This document shows positions 23,043-35,236 of a DNA stretch of 64,000 nt, in pieces. Numbering within the stretch: the first letter of the stretch is position 1; every line of letters begins with the position of its first letter. Source of the DNA: Protopterus annectens (lineage: Eukaryota; Chordata; Ceratodontiformes; Protopteridae); contig NC_056727.1 of NCBI RefSeq assembly GCF_019279795.1, positions 1,204,766,722 through 1,204,830,721 on the forward strand, given 5' to 3'. A model generated the notes under the pieces. It searched no databases. It saw only the letters and a program-made list of their open reading frames with translations, and was not told the DNA's origin. The position numbers and the translations under genes were made by a program.

Positions 23043-26000
23043 TCAATGTCATCTTCTTCTTTCAGCTGCTCCCATTAGGGGTCGCCACCTGAGATCAACT
23101 GTTTCCATTTCCTCCTCTCCTCTGCATCTTGCTCTGTCACACCAATCACCTGCATGTCCTCTCTCACCACATCCATAAACCTTATCTTAGGCCTTCCTCT
23201 TTTCCTGTTACCTGGCAGCTTCATCCTTAGCATCTTTTTTTCCCAATAAACTCTGCATCCCTCATCAGCACATGTCCAAATCAATGTAATCTTGCCTCTC
23301 TGGCTTTGTCTCCAAACCTTCCAACTTGGGCTGACCCTCTAATATACTTATTCCTAATCCTATCCATCCTCATCACACCCAGTGCAAATCTTAACATCTT
23401 CAACTGTGCCATGTCAAGCTCGGACTCCTGCCTTTTTGTCAATGCCACTGTCTCCAACCCATATAACATAGCTGGTCTCACCCTCTTGCAGACCTTCCCT
23501 TTCATGCTTACTGGTACTAGTCTGTCACAAATCACTCCTGACACTTCTCCACCCACTCCATCCTGCCTGTACTCTCTTCTTCACCTCTCTTCCACACTCA
23601 CCATTACCCTCAACTGTTGATCCCAAGTACTTAAACTCATCCACCTTTGCCACCTCTACTCCCTGCATCCTCACCATTCCTCTATCCTCCCTCTCATTCA
23701 CACATATATATTCTGTCTTAGTCCTGCTGACCTTCATTCCTCTTCACTCTAGAGCATATTCTCCACCTCTCCAGGGCCTCCTCCACCTGTTCCCTCCTCT
23801 CACTACAGATCACAATGTCATCTGTAATCATAGTCCATGGGGACTCCTGTCTGATCTCGTCTGTCAACCTACAGAAACCAGAAAGCCAAGCAATCTAAAC
23901 TGTAAGCACCAGTCTCCACGCCCCAAAAGGAGTAAAATGATCCTTTATTGTCAGAATTCCACACACAAACAGTTCTGAAACGTACTTTTAAAAACACAAA
24001 GACAAGGCAAGTGAATTATTCTTTTACGTTAAGCACTTTTGTCCGGATTTTAGCCAGACTTTTTCAGACAATCCGAGTAAATTCAAATTGTGGTTTAAAT
24101 ACCCTCATCATGCAGTATGAACCTATCAAGTCCATTCTGTTAAAACACTACAAATTTAAAGGTATATATTGCTGCTTACATAAGCGTAATGTCTGTCAAC
24201 CTGTCCATCACCACTGCAAATAAGAAAGGGCTCAGAGCTGATCCTTGATGTAATCCCACCTCCACCTTAAACGCATCTGTCACGCCCACCACAGACATCA
24301 CCGCTTTCACACTACCCTTGTACATATCCTGTACCACTCTTACATACTTCTCTGATACTCCAGACTTCCTCATACAATACCACAACTCCTCTCTAGGCAC
24401 CCTGTCATATGCTTTCTCTAAATCCACAAAGACACAATTCAACTCCTTCTGACCTTCTCTGTACTTCTCCATCAACACTCTGAGCAAACAACACATCTGT
24501 AGTGCTCTTTCCTGGCATGAAACCATACTGCTGATCACTAGTCATCACCTCCCTTCTTAACCTAGCTTCCATTACTCTTTCCCATAACTTCATGCTGTGA
24601 CTGATCAGTTTAATCCCTCTGTAGTTACTACAGCTCTGCACATCAGCCTTATTCTTAAAAATCGGTACCAAAACACTTTCTCCATTCCTCAAGCATCTGC
24701 TCACTTTCCAAGATTTCATTAAACAATCTGGTTAAAAACTCCACTGCCATTTCACCTGAACACCTTCATGCTTCCACAGGTATGTTATTTGGACCAACAG
24801 CCTTTCCGTTCTTCATCCTCTTCATAGCTATCCTTACTTCCTCCTTGCTAATCCCACTGCACTTCATGATTCACTATCCGCACATCATCCAACCTTCTCT
24901 CCCTCATTCTCTTCATTCATCAACCCCTCAAAATACTCTTTCCATCTGCTCAACACATTCTCCTGGCTTGTGAGTATGTTTCCCCTCATTATCCTTTATC
25001 ACCCTTACCTGCTGCACATCTTTACTAGCTCAGTCCCTCTGTCTAGCCAATTGGTACAGGTCCTTTTCTCCCTCCATAGTGTCCAACCTTTTATACAACT
25101 CTTCATACGCTTTATCCTTAGCCTTCGCCACCTCTCTCTTTGCCATGCACCTCATCTCCTTATACTCATCTACTTTCTTCATCTCTTTGACAACCCCACT
25201 TCTTTGCCAACCTCTTTCTCTGTATACTGTCCTATATTTCTTCATTCCACCACCAGGTCTCCTTGTCCTCCTTCCAGATGTCACACCAAGCACCTTTCTA
25301 GCCATCTCTCTTACTAGCTCTGCTGTAGTTAACCAGCTATTCAGTAACTCTTCACTGCCACCCAGTGCCTGTCTTAACTCTTCCCTGAACATCACCTCAC
25401 AATTACCCTTTTTCATTTTCCACTATTTTATCCTTGGTGCTGCCCTCACACTCATCCTCCTCTTCTTGATCACCAATGTCATTCTACAAACCACCATCCT
25501 ATGCTGCCTAACTACACATTCCCCTGCCACCACTTTACAGTCTCAAATCTCCTTCAGACTGGCCCTTCTATATAAGATATAATCCACCTGTGTGCATCTT
25601 CCTCCATTGTATGTCACCCTATGCTCATCTTGTTAAAATACGTACTCATCACAGCCATGTCCATCCTTTTTGCAAAATCCACTATCATCTGACCTTATGC
25701 ATTCCTTTGCTTAACACCATACCTACCCCATCACTTCCTCATCCCCTCTGTTCCCTTCACCAACATACCCATTGAAATCTGCTCCAATCACCAGTCTCTC
25801 ACCCTTGGGTACAGTCATCACCACTTCATCCAACTCGCTCCAAAATTTTCTCTCTCATCCATCGCACACCCAACTTGTGGAGCATATGCACCAACAGCAT
25901 TCATCATTACACCATCAATTTCCAGCTTCATAAACATCACTCTCTGACACTCTTTTCACCTCCAAAATACTCAGCATACTGTTCCTTCAGGATAATGCCT

Positions 26001-26472
26001 ACGCCATTTCTCCTCCTATCCACACCATGATAAAACAATTTGAAACCGCCTCCGATACACGTAGCCTTGCTCCCCTTCCATCTGGTCTCTTGCACACACA
26101 ATATACCAACCTTCCTTCAGTCCATCATATCAGCTAGCTCTCTCCCTATACCAGTCATACTACCAACATTCAAAGTTCCAACGACAGTCCTAGCCTTTAC
26201 CTACCTTCAAGCATGCCTTTCCCCCTCTTCTCCTCCTTCGGCCAACAGTAACCCAATTTCCACCAGCACCCTGTTGGGCCAACAGTATTGGTGGCAGTCA
26301 TTGTTAACCCGGGCCTTGACTGATCTGGTATGTATTTCTGTACTGTTCTCTGCATGTATGATTTGGCAAAATTTTACGCCGGATGTCCTTCCTGATGCAA
26401 CCCTCCCCATTTATCCGGGCTTGGGACCGGCGCAAAAAATGCACTGGCTTGTGCATCCCCAGTGGCTGGGTT
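23043..26472 (-). mobile_element. RTE-X (Expander-like) LINE, nearly full length, decayed
   Basis: A minus-strand LINE of about 3.1 kb once its own 320-bp insertion is removed. From right to left: 5' end text (26410-26207, KARVNNDCHQYCWP); endonuclease region 26150-25440; a basic linker (25416-25030: KVLGVTSGRRTRRPGGGMKK, EVAKAKDKAYEELYKRLDT). The RT follows (24719-24405: FKNKADVQSCSNYRGIKLIS; 24538-24176: [33 protein letters not shown]). The active site near 23806-23830 reads TDD with both Asp kept. The C-terminal part holds EFKYLGSTVEGNGECG, MLYGLETVALTKRQ and GNRKRGRPKIRFMDVV. At least four frame changes break it. The 3' tail (23043-23090) carries the GGCGACCCCTAAT-type end also found in the SINEs of this window. 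It is flanked by the 8-bp duplication AGGACCCA. Confidence 0.88.
23859..24202 (-). repeat. 320-bp short retroposon inside the RTE-X LINE, hammerhead-like core (copy 2)
   Basis: Inserted at 23871-24190 and flanked by the 12-bp duplication GTCTGTCAACCT (23859-23870 and 24191-24202). Read on the minus strand it has a paired arm ACAATTTGA/TCGGATTGT around a 6-base loop (24068-24091). CTGAAAA follows, then the perfect arm GTCTGG/CCGGAC, then AAAAGTGCTTAAC. An AATAAAGGATCATTTTAC string lies downstream. The long target duplication shows it came in as a retroposon. I see no A/B box of a tRNA SINE. Confidence 0.7.
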
Positions 26473-28440
26473 AGGACCCAATTTATTTTTAGCTTTTAAT
26501 AGCACTTTCAGGACTTAGTCTTGTGTGACACCTGGAGGTGAGCCAGTTTCAGGGATATCTTGAGTGACACATAGGAGGGGGGGTAAAGTTAGAGCTAAAT
26601 GTATTGCCCATTAGGCTAGCTATTTCAGCCATAGTGTAGGTAACATCATTCACAATCAACTCCATACATTGCTGTGTTTTACTTTTGAGATTAGAAACCC
26701 ATCTAAAATGCCTTGTGATCATCTTTGGCTTGAGGAGCTATTTTAGCCTCAAGCTGGCTTTCATGGATTTTACAAAGCTCCTGAGTTATTTCAGTGACAA
26801 GCGCTCCAACATTCTGGGAATTACTCTCCTTACTTTTGGTCAACCTTCTTTTCCTTTTTCTAAAAAGCTTACTGACATTATGGTTCCACCATGTGGATTT
26901 GTTTCTGGGGTTTGCCCATCATGTGTTCCTATGAGGTACAGCTGCATCATCTATACAGCTGTTTACATGCTGGTATAGTCTGATGGTGTATATTTCTGCA
27001 TATTCAGTGGAGTTAACCTGGGTTGGTGGGGATTTGAATTTTGCCACAGTATCAGTTAGGAATAGGTAGTTTTTTGTCTTATAGAAATTTCTAAAGGTAC
27101 CTTGGGTAGAAGGGATCTGTGGTTTCAGTTTTATTTCTAAGGAGACTACTTTATGGTCAGACCTAACAAATGAAGATACACAAGTTACGGTACAAGATGC
27201 TCCCATATTGGTAAGGACAAGATCCAAGATGTTATTCCCCCTAGTGGGTACTCTGTCAATACAAGTGCCCTGGAACAAAAGTCCATGAATCTTTCTGCTT
27301 GTGCACTAGTGATGTAGGTTTCCCAGTCTATAGTTGGATAGTTTAGATCACCTAGTATAGTTGGATAGTTTAGATCACCTAGGGAAAATTGTATTGTTTA
27401 ACACAGAGTGATTCCTGTTCATGTAGCTAAGCTTTGTGGCTTTTTGTCATAGAGGGAGTTCTATAGCTAGCTAATATATGGTATGGGACCTTTTTGATTG
27501 ATCTTTGGACATGAAGCTCTAGTGCATTAGGCTGCTTTATCAGCCTTGATGAGGGTCTCTTAAAAGTAGACATACACAGCCCTCTAGCGTTTTGTTCTCC
27601 TCCTGCAGAGTAGCTGGTCTAAATGTCTGCAATGTATTATAGCCTAGCTGGAGTGCTCTTTACTATTTTAAATTATATATCTCTGCCATTACACAGATGT
27701 CAATGTCTTCCAGGGTGGGAAGGGCTTGGAGGGAGTAGAGTTTCTTGTTCAGGCTCCCAGCATTGATCAGTAACATCTTCAGCTTTCCTTTGTTTCACTA
27801 TGTTGGTAGGTTTATCAGGATGTCATTGCCTAAAAAAGGACTACAGGGGTAAATAAATTGCTTTGCCAATAATCAAAACCCCAGGGGGAACAGATGCAGG
27901 ACATCCATGATGAAGCAGTGTGGTCTGTCATATATTATCAGGCTGACAAATATTAGGACCCTTTGAATGACACCAAAAACTAAGCCAGTTATCAGTCTAT
28001 TTTTTACTCGTATCATCACATCATCCTTATGGAAGGTAGAATGCTAGGCTAACAGCTACCTTGGACACTATCTGAGAGCTCCATTATGTCTCTCTTCATA
28101 TAATCCAGGGAAGTACACCTCAGTTCATCAATACTAGCATGAACTATGATAGTGTCACACTGATACTTGTTCAAGGACCTACAGTTGCTCTTTCCTTGCT
28201 CAGTCTGGCAAGAACAACATCTGTATATCTTACAATGGAGTCACCTATAACAAGAATGTTTGGTTGGACTGATGCCTGCCTTGTAAGCTCAGCATCTGTG
28301 ACTTTGGAAACTCACTGTGCTATATGAGGAAATAGGCTTAATATGCGGAGTGTACTTTATGCTGGTGTTGTGTTTTGGAGGCGTTTGAAGTTTAGGCAAT
28401 TTAATCATTAGAGCATCTGCATATGATGGACAATGTGTAT
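26473..28440 (-). mobile_element. CR1-like LINE, 5' half (copy C, right part)
   Basis: Continuation of copy C to the right of the RTE-X insertion. Minus-strand pieces are the linker before the RT (26480-26700) and the end of the endonuclease (27278-26919: RVPTRGNNILDLVLTNMGAS, FVRSDHKVVSLEIKL, with the SDH box intact). Farther right are remnants of the rest of the endonuclease and of the SGNH-esterase ORF1 (about 27700-28430). A perfect 27-bp tandem duplication lies at 27329-27382. Stops are frequent; this looks older than copies D and E. Confidence 0.78.
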
Positions 28441-28779
28441 TGTAATGGGCATGGAGAGGTGTGCTGTATTACTGACAGTTCTGATGTCCATGTTTACTGT
28501 GTGTGAGATTTGTGCCTCCAAGACTATTATACATATTATAGACGTGCATCTCACACTGCATTATGCTGTTTAAGTAATAGACTGTCAGCAGAATGCATGA
28601 GACCATTCTTACACACTCTAGGCTGGCTAGAAAAGATGTGGGAAGTGCTGGTCCATGATACCAACAATAATGACTCTGAAGGGTACCTATAACTGCTTGG
28701 AGTTTGGTTTTAAAATAATATTTGTCTGGACTTGCTACAAAGTATTTAAATTTCAATACAAATATTCTCGACAATCACC

Positions 28780-30165
28780 TTTCAGCCACAGCCCCTTGCC
28801 ATTACCTCAAGTGTTGAACAGAATCGATGTAAACCCCATGTCCTTGGCCTCCCTTGGGATGAGGGAGAAGCTTTTGACAGCGCAGGAATTATACTTTCCA
28901 AAGAAAAGTACTTGATAGACTCAGGGATCAAACTTCTCAGCCTTCTTGGGAAAGTCTATGCCACAGCGTTGGAAAGGAGATTTCATTCATTAGTTGAGTT
29001 GCTTATTCAAGAGAAATAATGTAGCTTCCATCTTGACTGTGGAATAGTAGCTCAACTCTTTCTTCCATACATAGCAACCAGAGAGGTTTTGGGAATTTTC
29101 TAATCCTAAGTATATTTGTTTTCTGACCCTGGAGAAGTATGATTGTATATCCCAGAAAGGCTTATGTGAGGTGCTTTACAGTACTGGGTACAATAGCCAC
29201 TGCTGTGCATCAAGTCCATGTTTTTGAGGTCTACAAATTGCGTTTGTACTCCCAGTGTTAAGCTGCATACATTCCAGGTGGATGCAAGACTCCACTAAGG
29301 GTGAGCCCTGTCTACCCTCCTATTTGAGATTTTCAAGGACATTGTCAAAGAGCAGTTGAGGTTTGGAGAATTGCTTGTTTGGGAATTGTTGCTTGCAGAT
29401 GATGATGCTCACTTATTCTCAAGTGACTGATCTCCAGCATGCACCGGAATGGTTCACTATTCTAAGCACTGGGGATGACAATTAATGCCACCAAATCAGA
29501 GCTGATTTTTTCCTGGAATAGAGTGGATTGTTATTTACAGGCGAGAAGAGTGCATATACCTCAGGTGGAATTTTTTTTTTTTAATATCTTAGAGCCTTGT
29601 TGTTCACTGGTAAGTATATAAAGGGGATCTGAAGACTGACCAGCAAATGAGTGCAGTGGCAGCAGTACTGATTGCACTGGACTATAACAGTGAAATAGGA
29701 GCAGAGTTCTAGGATGGAGCACATAATTTACTATTCAGTCTATGTCCCTATCCTCACATATGGTTACAAGTTGTGGGGAGTGACTGAAAGTATGAGATCA
29801 CAGACATGTGGCAGACATTAAGTTTTCACTAGGTTATTGGACACATGACAAGGTGAGGAGCTCAGCAATCTGGAAGGTAACTTACAGTAGCTCTACTGGA
29901 TTGAGAACAATCAGGTGATGCCTCCTGGTCTCTTCCTGTGGGAGGTGTACCAAACACAGAATGTTTGAAGGAGAACCTAGAGAAGACCCAGTTCATGCTA
30001 GAGATTATACATTTTAAATGGTCTAGAAACATCCAAAGATCCCAAAGGATGAGATAGAAATTGTTGCAAGATATGGATTAAATCTGGTTTGCATTGCAAG
30101 TTTGCTACCACCACAATCCTCATCAGGACAAGCGAAGAAAATGGCTGGCTGGATGATGTGTATTT
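28780..30165 (+). mobile_element. Decayed fish-type LINE with GWM C-terminus (I/Nimb-like)
   Basis: Plus-strand remains of an ORF2 type common in fish genomes. Pieces seen, in several frames, are LLGKVYATALERRF and a Q-E-K..CSF segment near 28950-29030 (RT fingers). LLADDDAHLFSSD near 29390-29430 is the active-site region with the DD kept. VPILTYGYKLWGVTESMRSQ lies near 29745-29800. The end near 30130-30150 reads KKMAGWM, encoded by ATGGCTGGCTGGATG. The family usually ends with a TGGATGG-rich tail. Stops occur every few dozen codons, so it is old. Clade name is tentative. Confidence 0.5.
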
Positions 30166-30343
30166 ACATGTTTTAATATCACTAATAATTTTCATGTTTT
30201 GTCTTTTTTTAATGTGTATTATTCAGGTCTAAATTTAATAAACATTTGAAAAACATGAATACTACAAAGTAATTTAATCTTTATTATGGTACGTTTAAGG
30301 CAAAATGTTAAAAGCAGAGCATAAAATGAAGTTGGGAAGATGG

Positions 30344-31830
30344 TGTGATGCCCACCACTGCTACCAATATGTGATGGACACCAATATGTGCAGTATCCAT
30401 TCTAGGCCAGTAATCAAGGAGCCTGCATCCTCACCACTGACAATGGAGAGGGACATGCACTTGGAATACAAATGGATACACTTATTTCCAGAGGCAGACC
30501 TCTATGCATCAAGTACACTTTCCCTTAAGAGCACACATGGCACATACACAGCCTGGGCTCTGGATGTCTCTATAGCTCTCTTCTTCCAGGTCCACAGTAA
30601 GACTCCCCACTGGTACAAGTGTAGGGTTAGGTCCTCCACCGACTGTCTAGACCAAGTCATCCAGCACCCTTCTCTGTGAGCCCTGTGCTTCGTGTCCCTG
30701 CCCCAAGTAGCTGAAACACACACCTGGGAAAATCTGGCACAGATTTACCTGCTGTGTCCCCTTCTGGCCAGAGTATAAGATAGTTATCACTGCCAACAGC
30801 CACTCCACAATCAGTTATGCTAAGGCCCTTAACAAATGGTGTCCAATTATACTGTGCAGTATTAACACCAATACAAATGGTAGTAGTTCAACCAAGATGG
30901 CTAGGCTCTCTGGAGTGGCCCACACAGTACCACAAATAAATATAAGTACTCTCAAAGGTTAGATACTTTCTACAAGGGCTAGCCACAATAAAAATTTTAA
31001 ACATATTTAACAAATAAAAACAGGAAGATATTGAATATATTTACAGTAAACCACAAAGTTTAATTCACAAAAAATATTGAAATTAACATTGATGGACAGA
31101 CTCATTCAAACAAAGAAAAGCACACTCTGAACTAAGCTTCAATATATTCTTAGACTGATTCTAAAACAACTTTACTATTCCCTAATTAAGTTGCTTACTA
31201 TCACAAGGCAAGATGCTGTGGGTGAGGGTCTTTCAAGTCAGGCTTCCCAAACAGAATACTAAATTCTCTGAAATTTCTCTCATTAATCTAAAGTATAATT
31301 TCCAAGAGGGCTGGCAGAATGAAATCATCTGGTCACCTGACTAAGTTCTCGCAGTATTCCCCTTTGAAGCAGACACAGGAACTTAGTACAGATGGCCACA
31401 CACACAATACACATCCAACTGTTTATGGCAGTGCCTGGGGCCTCCCCTCTTTTCACTGAGCTAATGAACAAAGGCTCTTTCCCAGACCCAGCATCTCCAA
31501 TTTTATTCAGCACTGTGAGTTGCCAGTTTAATTGTTTAACAATTTACAATTCCCTTATTTTTCTTAAAGTTAACATTTGATGTCCCAATTTCCTCTATTA
31601 AAAAACATATATTTGAGTTGCAATAATACGTGTACATTTCTTTTCATTTCAGCAGGGTGTGCTGTTGATACATTTTCAGCACAAATCTGTACAAATCAGT
31701 ATGATAGAAATTTATTAGAACTGTCATTTGTATAACAAGCATCTTTTATAAATCAGTGTGATGGTCAGAGAACATATAATTCTTTACAAAACTCCAGCTG
31801 GATATGATGGCACTTGCCCATACCATCACA
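30344..31830 (-). repeat. 3' LTR of the GMR1-like element
   Basis: About 1.49 kb. On the plus strand it starts TGTGATGCCCACC and ends CCATCACA, so its tips form the inverted pair TGTGA/TCACA. It aligns along its length with 37875-39386 (for example AATAAATATAAGTACTC and GGTTAGATACTTTCTACAAG). The minus-strand purine run AAGGGGGGAAGAGA at 31831-31844 abuts it. Confidence 0.88.
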
Positions 31831-32015
31831 TCTCTTCCCCCCTTGATGACTCAAGCTAGTTTTTCAAGTGACCCTTGAGAAATTATGGCTTGAGAGGAAT
31901 AAACCCATCTAGGAATATGTTACCCCATTCCCTGTCTTGAGAGCCCATCTGCGGTGGCATTGCTCACTTCACTGCCATGTTTTACTGTCATGTTATATGC
32001 CTGCAATCCTAAGCT

Positions 32016-33180
32016 TCACCTTAACTTGGGATTTTGCTGGCTGGCTCTATGTAGCCATGTCAGGAGACTGTGGTCTGTAAATGCAGTGAATTTCCTTCCA
32101 TACAGGTAAGGCCAACATTGCTGCAGTGCCCACACTATGGCTAGAAATCCCTTTTCTACAGCTGCATAGCATTCCTCCCTGGGTTGAAGTGTATGGTTGA
32201 GATATACCACCGGGTGCTCTTCTCCCTCTGAGAAAACCTGGTTAAGTACAGGCCCCACCCCCATGGTATGAAGCATCCACCTGCACAACAAATTCTTTTC
32301 TTTAATCTGGACTGGCTAACACTGAGGGTCCTCCCAAAGCTCCTTTAAGCTTCTGGAATATCTGCTCACATGCTGGGGTCCACACTACCTTACCTGGCCT
32401 GTTTTTGCTCGTCAGGTCTGTGGAGGGTGCAGATATGGTATGACAATTGGGCACAAACTTTCTATAGTACCCAGCTGTCCCTAAGAATGCCTTCACCTGC
32501 TTTTTGGTAACAGGGGCAGGCCATGCCTGAATGGCTTCCACTTGGGCAGGGTATGACCTGATCTTACAACTCTATGTCCCAGGTAGGAGATCTCTGCCAT
32601 ACACGCCTACCATTTACTGGGTTGAATGGTCAACCCTGCCCTCTGCAGTCTGCCCAACACATCTCTGACATACTGAAGGTGCTCTTGCCAGGAATGTCTG
32701 TAGATGACAATATCATCCAGGTAACCAAGGGCATTATCTTCTGCCAGGATACAATCTACCAGCATCTGGAAAGTCACTGGGGGATTTTTCATCCCAAAGG
32801 GCATCTTCGTGAACTCCTACAAGCCAAAGGGGAGTCACAAAGGCTAACCTCTCTCTACCATTGTGAGTCAAGGGCACCTGCCAGTGGCCCTTGGTAAGAT
32901 CAATAGCAGTCAGATACGTAGCCCCACCCAGCTGCTCTAGGGCTTCATCTGTCTTAGGCATGGGGTAACAGTCTGACTAGTAGCCTGTAGTCCACACACA
33001 ACCTGGTGTTGCCATTCTTTTGGTACCAGTACCACTGGGGAGGCCCAAGGACTGCTGGACTCCTGGATTACTCCCAGTTTCAACATCTCCTATAGCTCCT
33101 CCCTCAGAGTCTCCCTGACTTTCCCAGGCACCTTACAAGCAGCCTGCTTTATAGGTCTTTGGGGCCCTGCATCCACATGG
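32016..33180 (-). pseudogene. Reverse transcriptase and RNase H region of the GMR1-like element
   Basis: Minus-strand pieces in order: the RT start with KQAACKVPGKVRETLREEL (near 33120) and GNTRLCVDYRLL (near 33010). Next are ATYLTAIDLTKGHWQVPL (near 32900), MPFGMKNPPVTFQ and the active-site YLDD box in GYLDDIVIY (about 32730). The connection piece YYRKFVPNC (near 32460) follows. RNase H has KFTAFTDHSLLTWL (near 32090) and VYLNHTLQPREECYAAVEK. This is standard Ty3/Gypsy RT-RH, placed after integrase. The copy is a broken fossil. Confidence 0.88.
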
Positions 33181-33229
33181 TGCTGAACCCTGGTTTCCCA
33201 GTGAACATATCCACAGCTCAGATTTCTCA

Positions 33230-34480
33230 AGCTTGAGTAGGGGATAGCCACTGGGACATTGTTACCCCTTCCACTGAAGTGACAGTCCAAGCCTCGCTGA
33301 GGAGATCGCTCACCAGATCTCCCAAAGAATCCTCCTGCCATCCACTGCAAATACTCAGCATAAGAGCCTCCCTGTCATGGGAAGACTTTGCCATGTTAAC
33401 ATGGTACAGTTTTGGCTCCTGCGTCCTGCCTAGCAGTTCTACCATGAAATTAACATCCCTGACCTTCCTTACCACTTTGAAGGGTCCCTCCAAAGCTGAC
33501 TGCAGTTTGTGACGGACAGGAATGAAAACCATCACCTGCTGCCCCACAGTATAGTCTCTGGCTCAAGCATTCCTGTCATACCAGACCTTCATCTGCTGTT
33601 GGGCTTCTGTGCCAGGTTCTCCTGGACCAAGCCCATGAGATCCCCAAACCTTGTTCTGAGGTTTAGGACAAATGCAACAGACTCTGTGTCACACTCACCC
33701 TCCCACTCATGAATCAAATCTAGAGGCCCCCTCACCCTATGCCCATACAGCAACTCAAAGGGTGAAAAACCTATGGATTCCTGGGGTACCTCTCTGTAAG
33801 CAAACAGATTGGGCAAATATTTGTCCCAATCTTCTTAAACTGGTTTCAAATGCTCATAGCATGGTCTTTAATGTAGAGTTTAACCTCTCCACAAGGCCAT
33901 TAGTCTGGGAGTGGTAGGGGGTCATCTTTAGGTGCTTTATCCCACAGTACTCCCATAGACAAGCCAACAGGTCTGAAGTGAAGTTGGCACCTCTGTCAGT
34001 ATTCTCTTGGGAAACCTACCCTGCTGAAAATCTCTAGCAAAGCATTTGCCACCTTCTCTACCCCCAATGGAGGACAGAGCCACTGCCTTATGGTAATTAC
34101 TGGCATAGTCTACTAAAACTAGGATATACTTCTTCCCTGTTGAACTGGGGGTAGTCAGAGGCCCCACAATATCCATAGCTACCCTCTGAAGTGGCTCCTG
34201 TATCACAGGCAAAGGCATCAAAGGAGCTCTGACCTTGTCCCCTGCCTTGCCTACTTTTTGACAGTGCTTACACGTCCTGCAGTACCCAGTTACATCCCTG
34301 GCAATCCCAGGCCAATAAAAGTTCTGCATAATGTGTCTTGGTATGCTTTATGACCATATGACCTGCAAAGGGAATGTCATGGGCTATGGCTAGAAGTGTG
34401 AGATGGTAGGCTCTGGTCACTACCAACTGCTGTGTTACCTCACCTTCTACCATTCCCTCAGGGGTCCACTCTCTATACAG
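33230..34480 (-). pseudogene. Integrase region of the GMR1-like element
   Basis: Minus-strand pieces in order: the zinc-binding HHCC segment (AHDIPFAGHMVIKHTKTH near 34400, CRTCKHCQKVGK near 34270); the catalytic core (LQRVAMDIVGPL and KKYILVLVDYASNY near 34190-34110); the distal core (ESIGFSPFELLYGHRVRGPL, about 33790-33730); and a C-terminal barrel-like segment (FKVVRKVRDVNFMVEL, near 33480). It lies immediately upstream of RT on the coding strand. Several disruptions are present. Confidence 0.85.
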
Positions 34481-35236
34481 TAGCCCTTTGTTCCAGTATA
34501 CAGGATCCCCTTTTCCTTGAGAAACGTGTATTTCCATAGCTACTTCTCTCAAGCTTTGTAATGTGGGGTCTGAGAGAGGAGTCTGTCGCAACTCGCTATT
34601 TGTAACTTTTCCCAACTCCCCTTCTACAGGAAGTCTAGTATCCTCTGACAGTGGTGCTTCACTGTCCAGCCTGGGTACTACTGCTCTTGCAGTCACTCTG
34701 TCCAAGGGAACCATCAGTACCCACCAGCAGCTGTGGCTCACTGTCAGTCTCACTGCTACAGAGCAACTCCCTCCCTGAAGTAGCAACATCACCAGTCCTG
34801 GCTTCAGGTTTGTGGTTTGTCTGGGTCTCCCCCTAGCTACAAGCCTGAATGAGTGTCACTGCTTGCACACAAGGTACTACATTATCAAAATCACTCCCAA
34901 TCAATCTGTAGGGATATCCTCACACACATCTACATGCTTGCTTCCTTTACCATCCGCCCAGTCAAGGTTAACCCTGGCCAAAAGTATTTGGAATGGGATT
35001 CCCTCCTAAAGCTCTGACTGGAATGGACTGACTATGCAAGTATTGCTCCTCTTTAACCACTGCAGGCTTCACCATGGTTATATCAGAGGCTCTCTCTCTT
35101 CGCAGTGGCCTGTTTTCCATCTACCAAGATCAGATGTAAACTCTGCTGGTAGTTTAGTAGCCCTGTTTTGTCCAGACAGCTTACCACTGGCATACTGTTA
35201 TTCCCTCTTGCTGGCTCCCCCACTTTACTTCCATGG

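Noticed and set aside
25079-25582. A 167-codon plus-strand open frame
   Set aside because: It is antisense to the RTE-X linker and endonuclease region; its Leu/Ser/Pro-rich text shows no domain.
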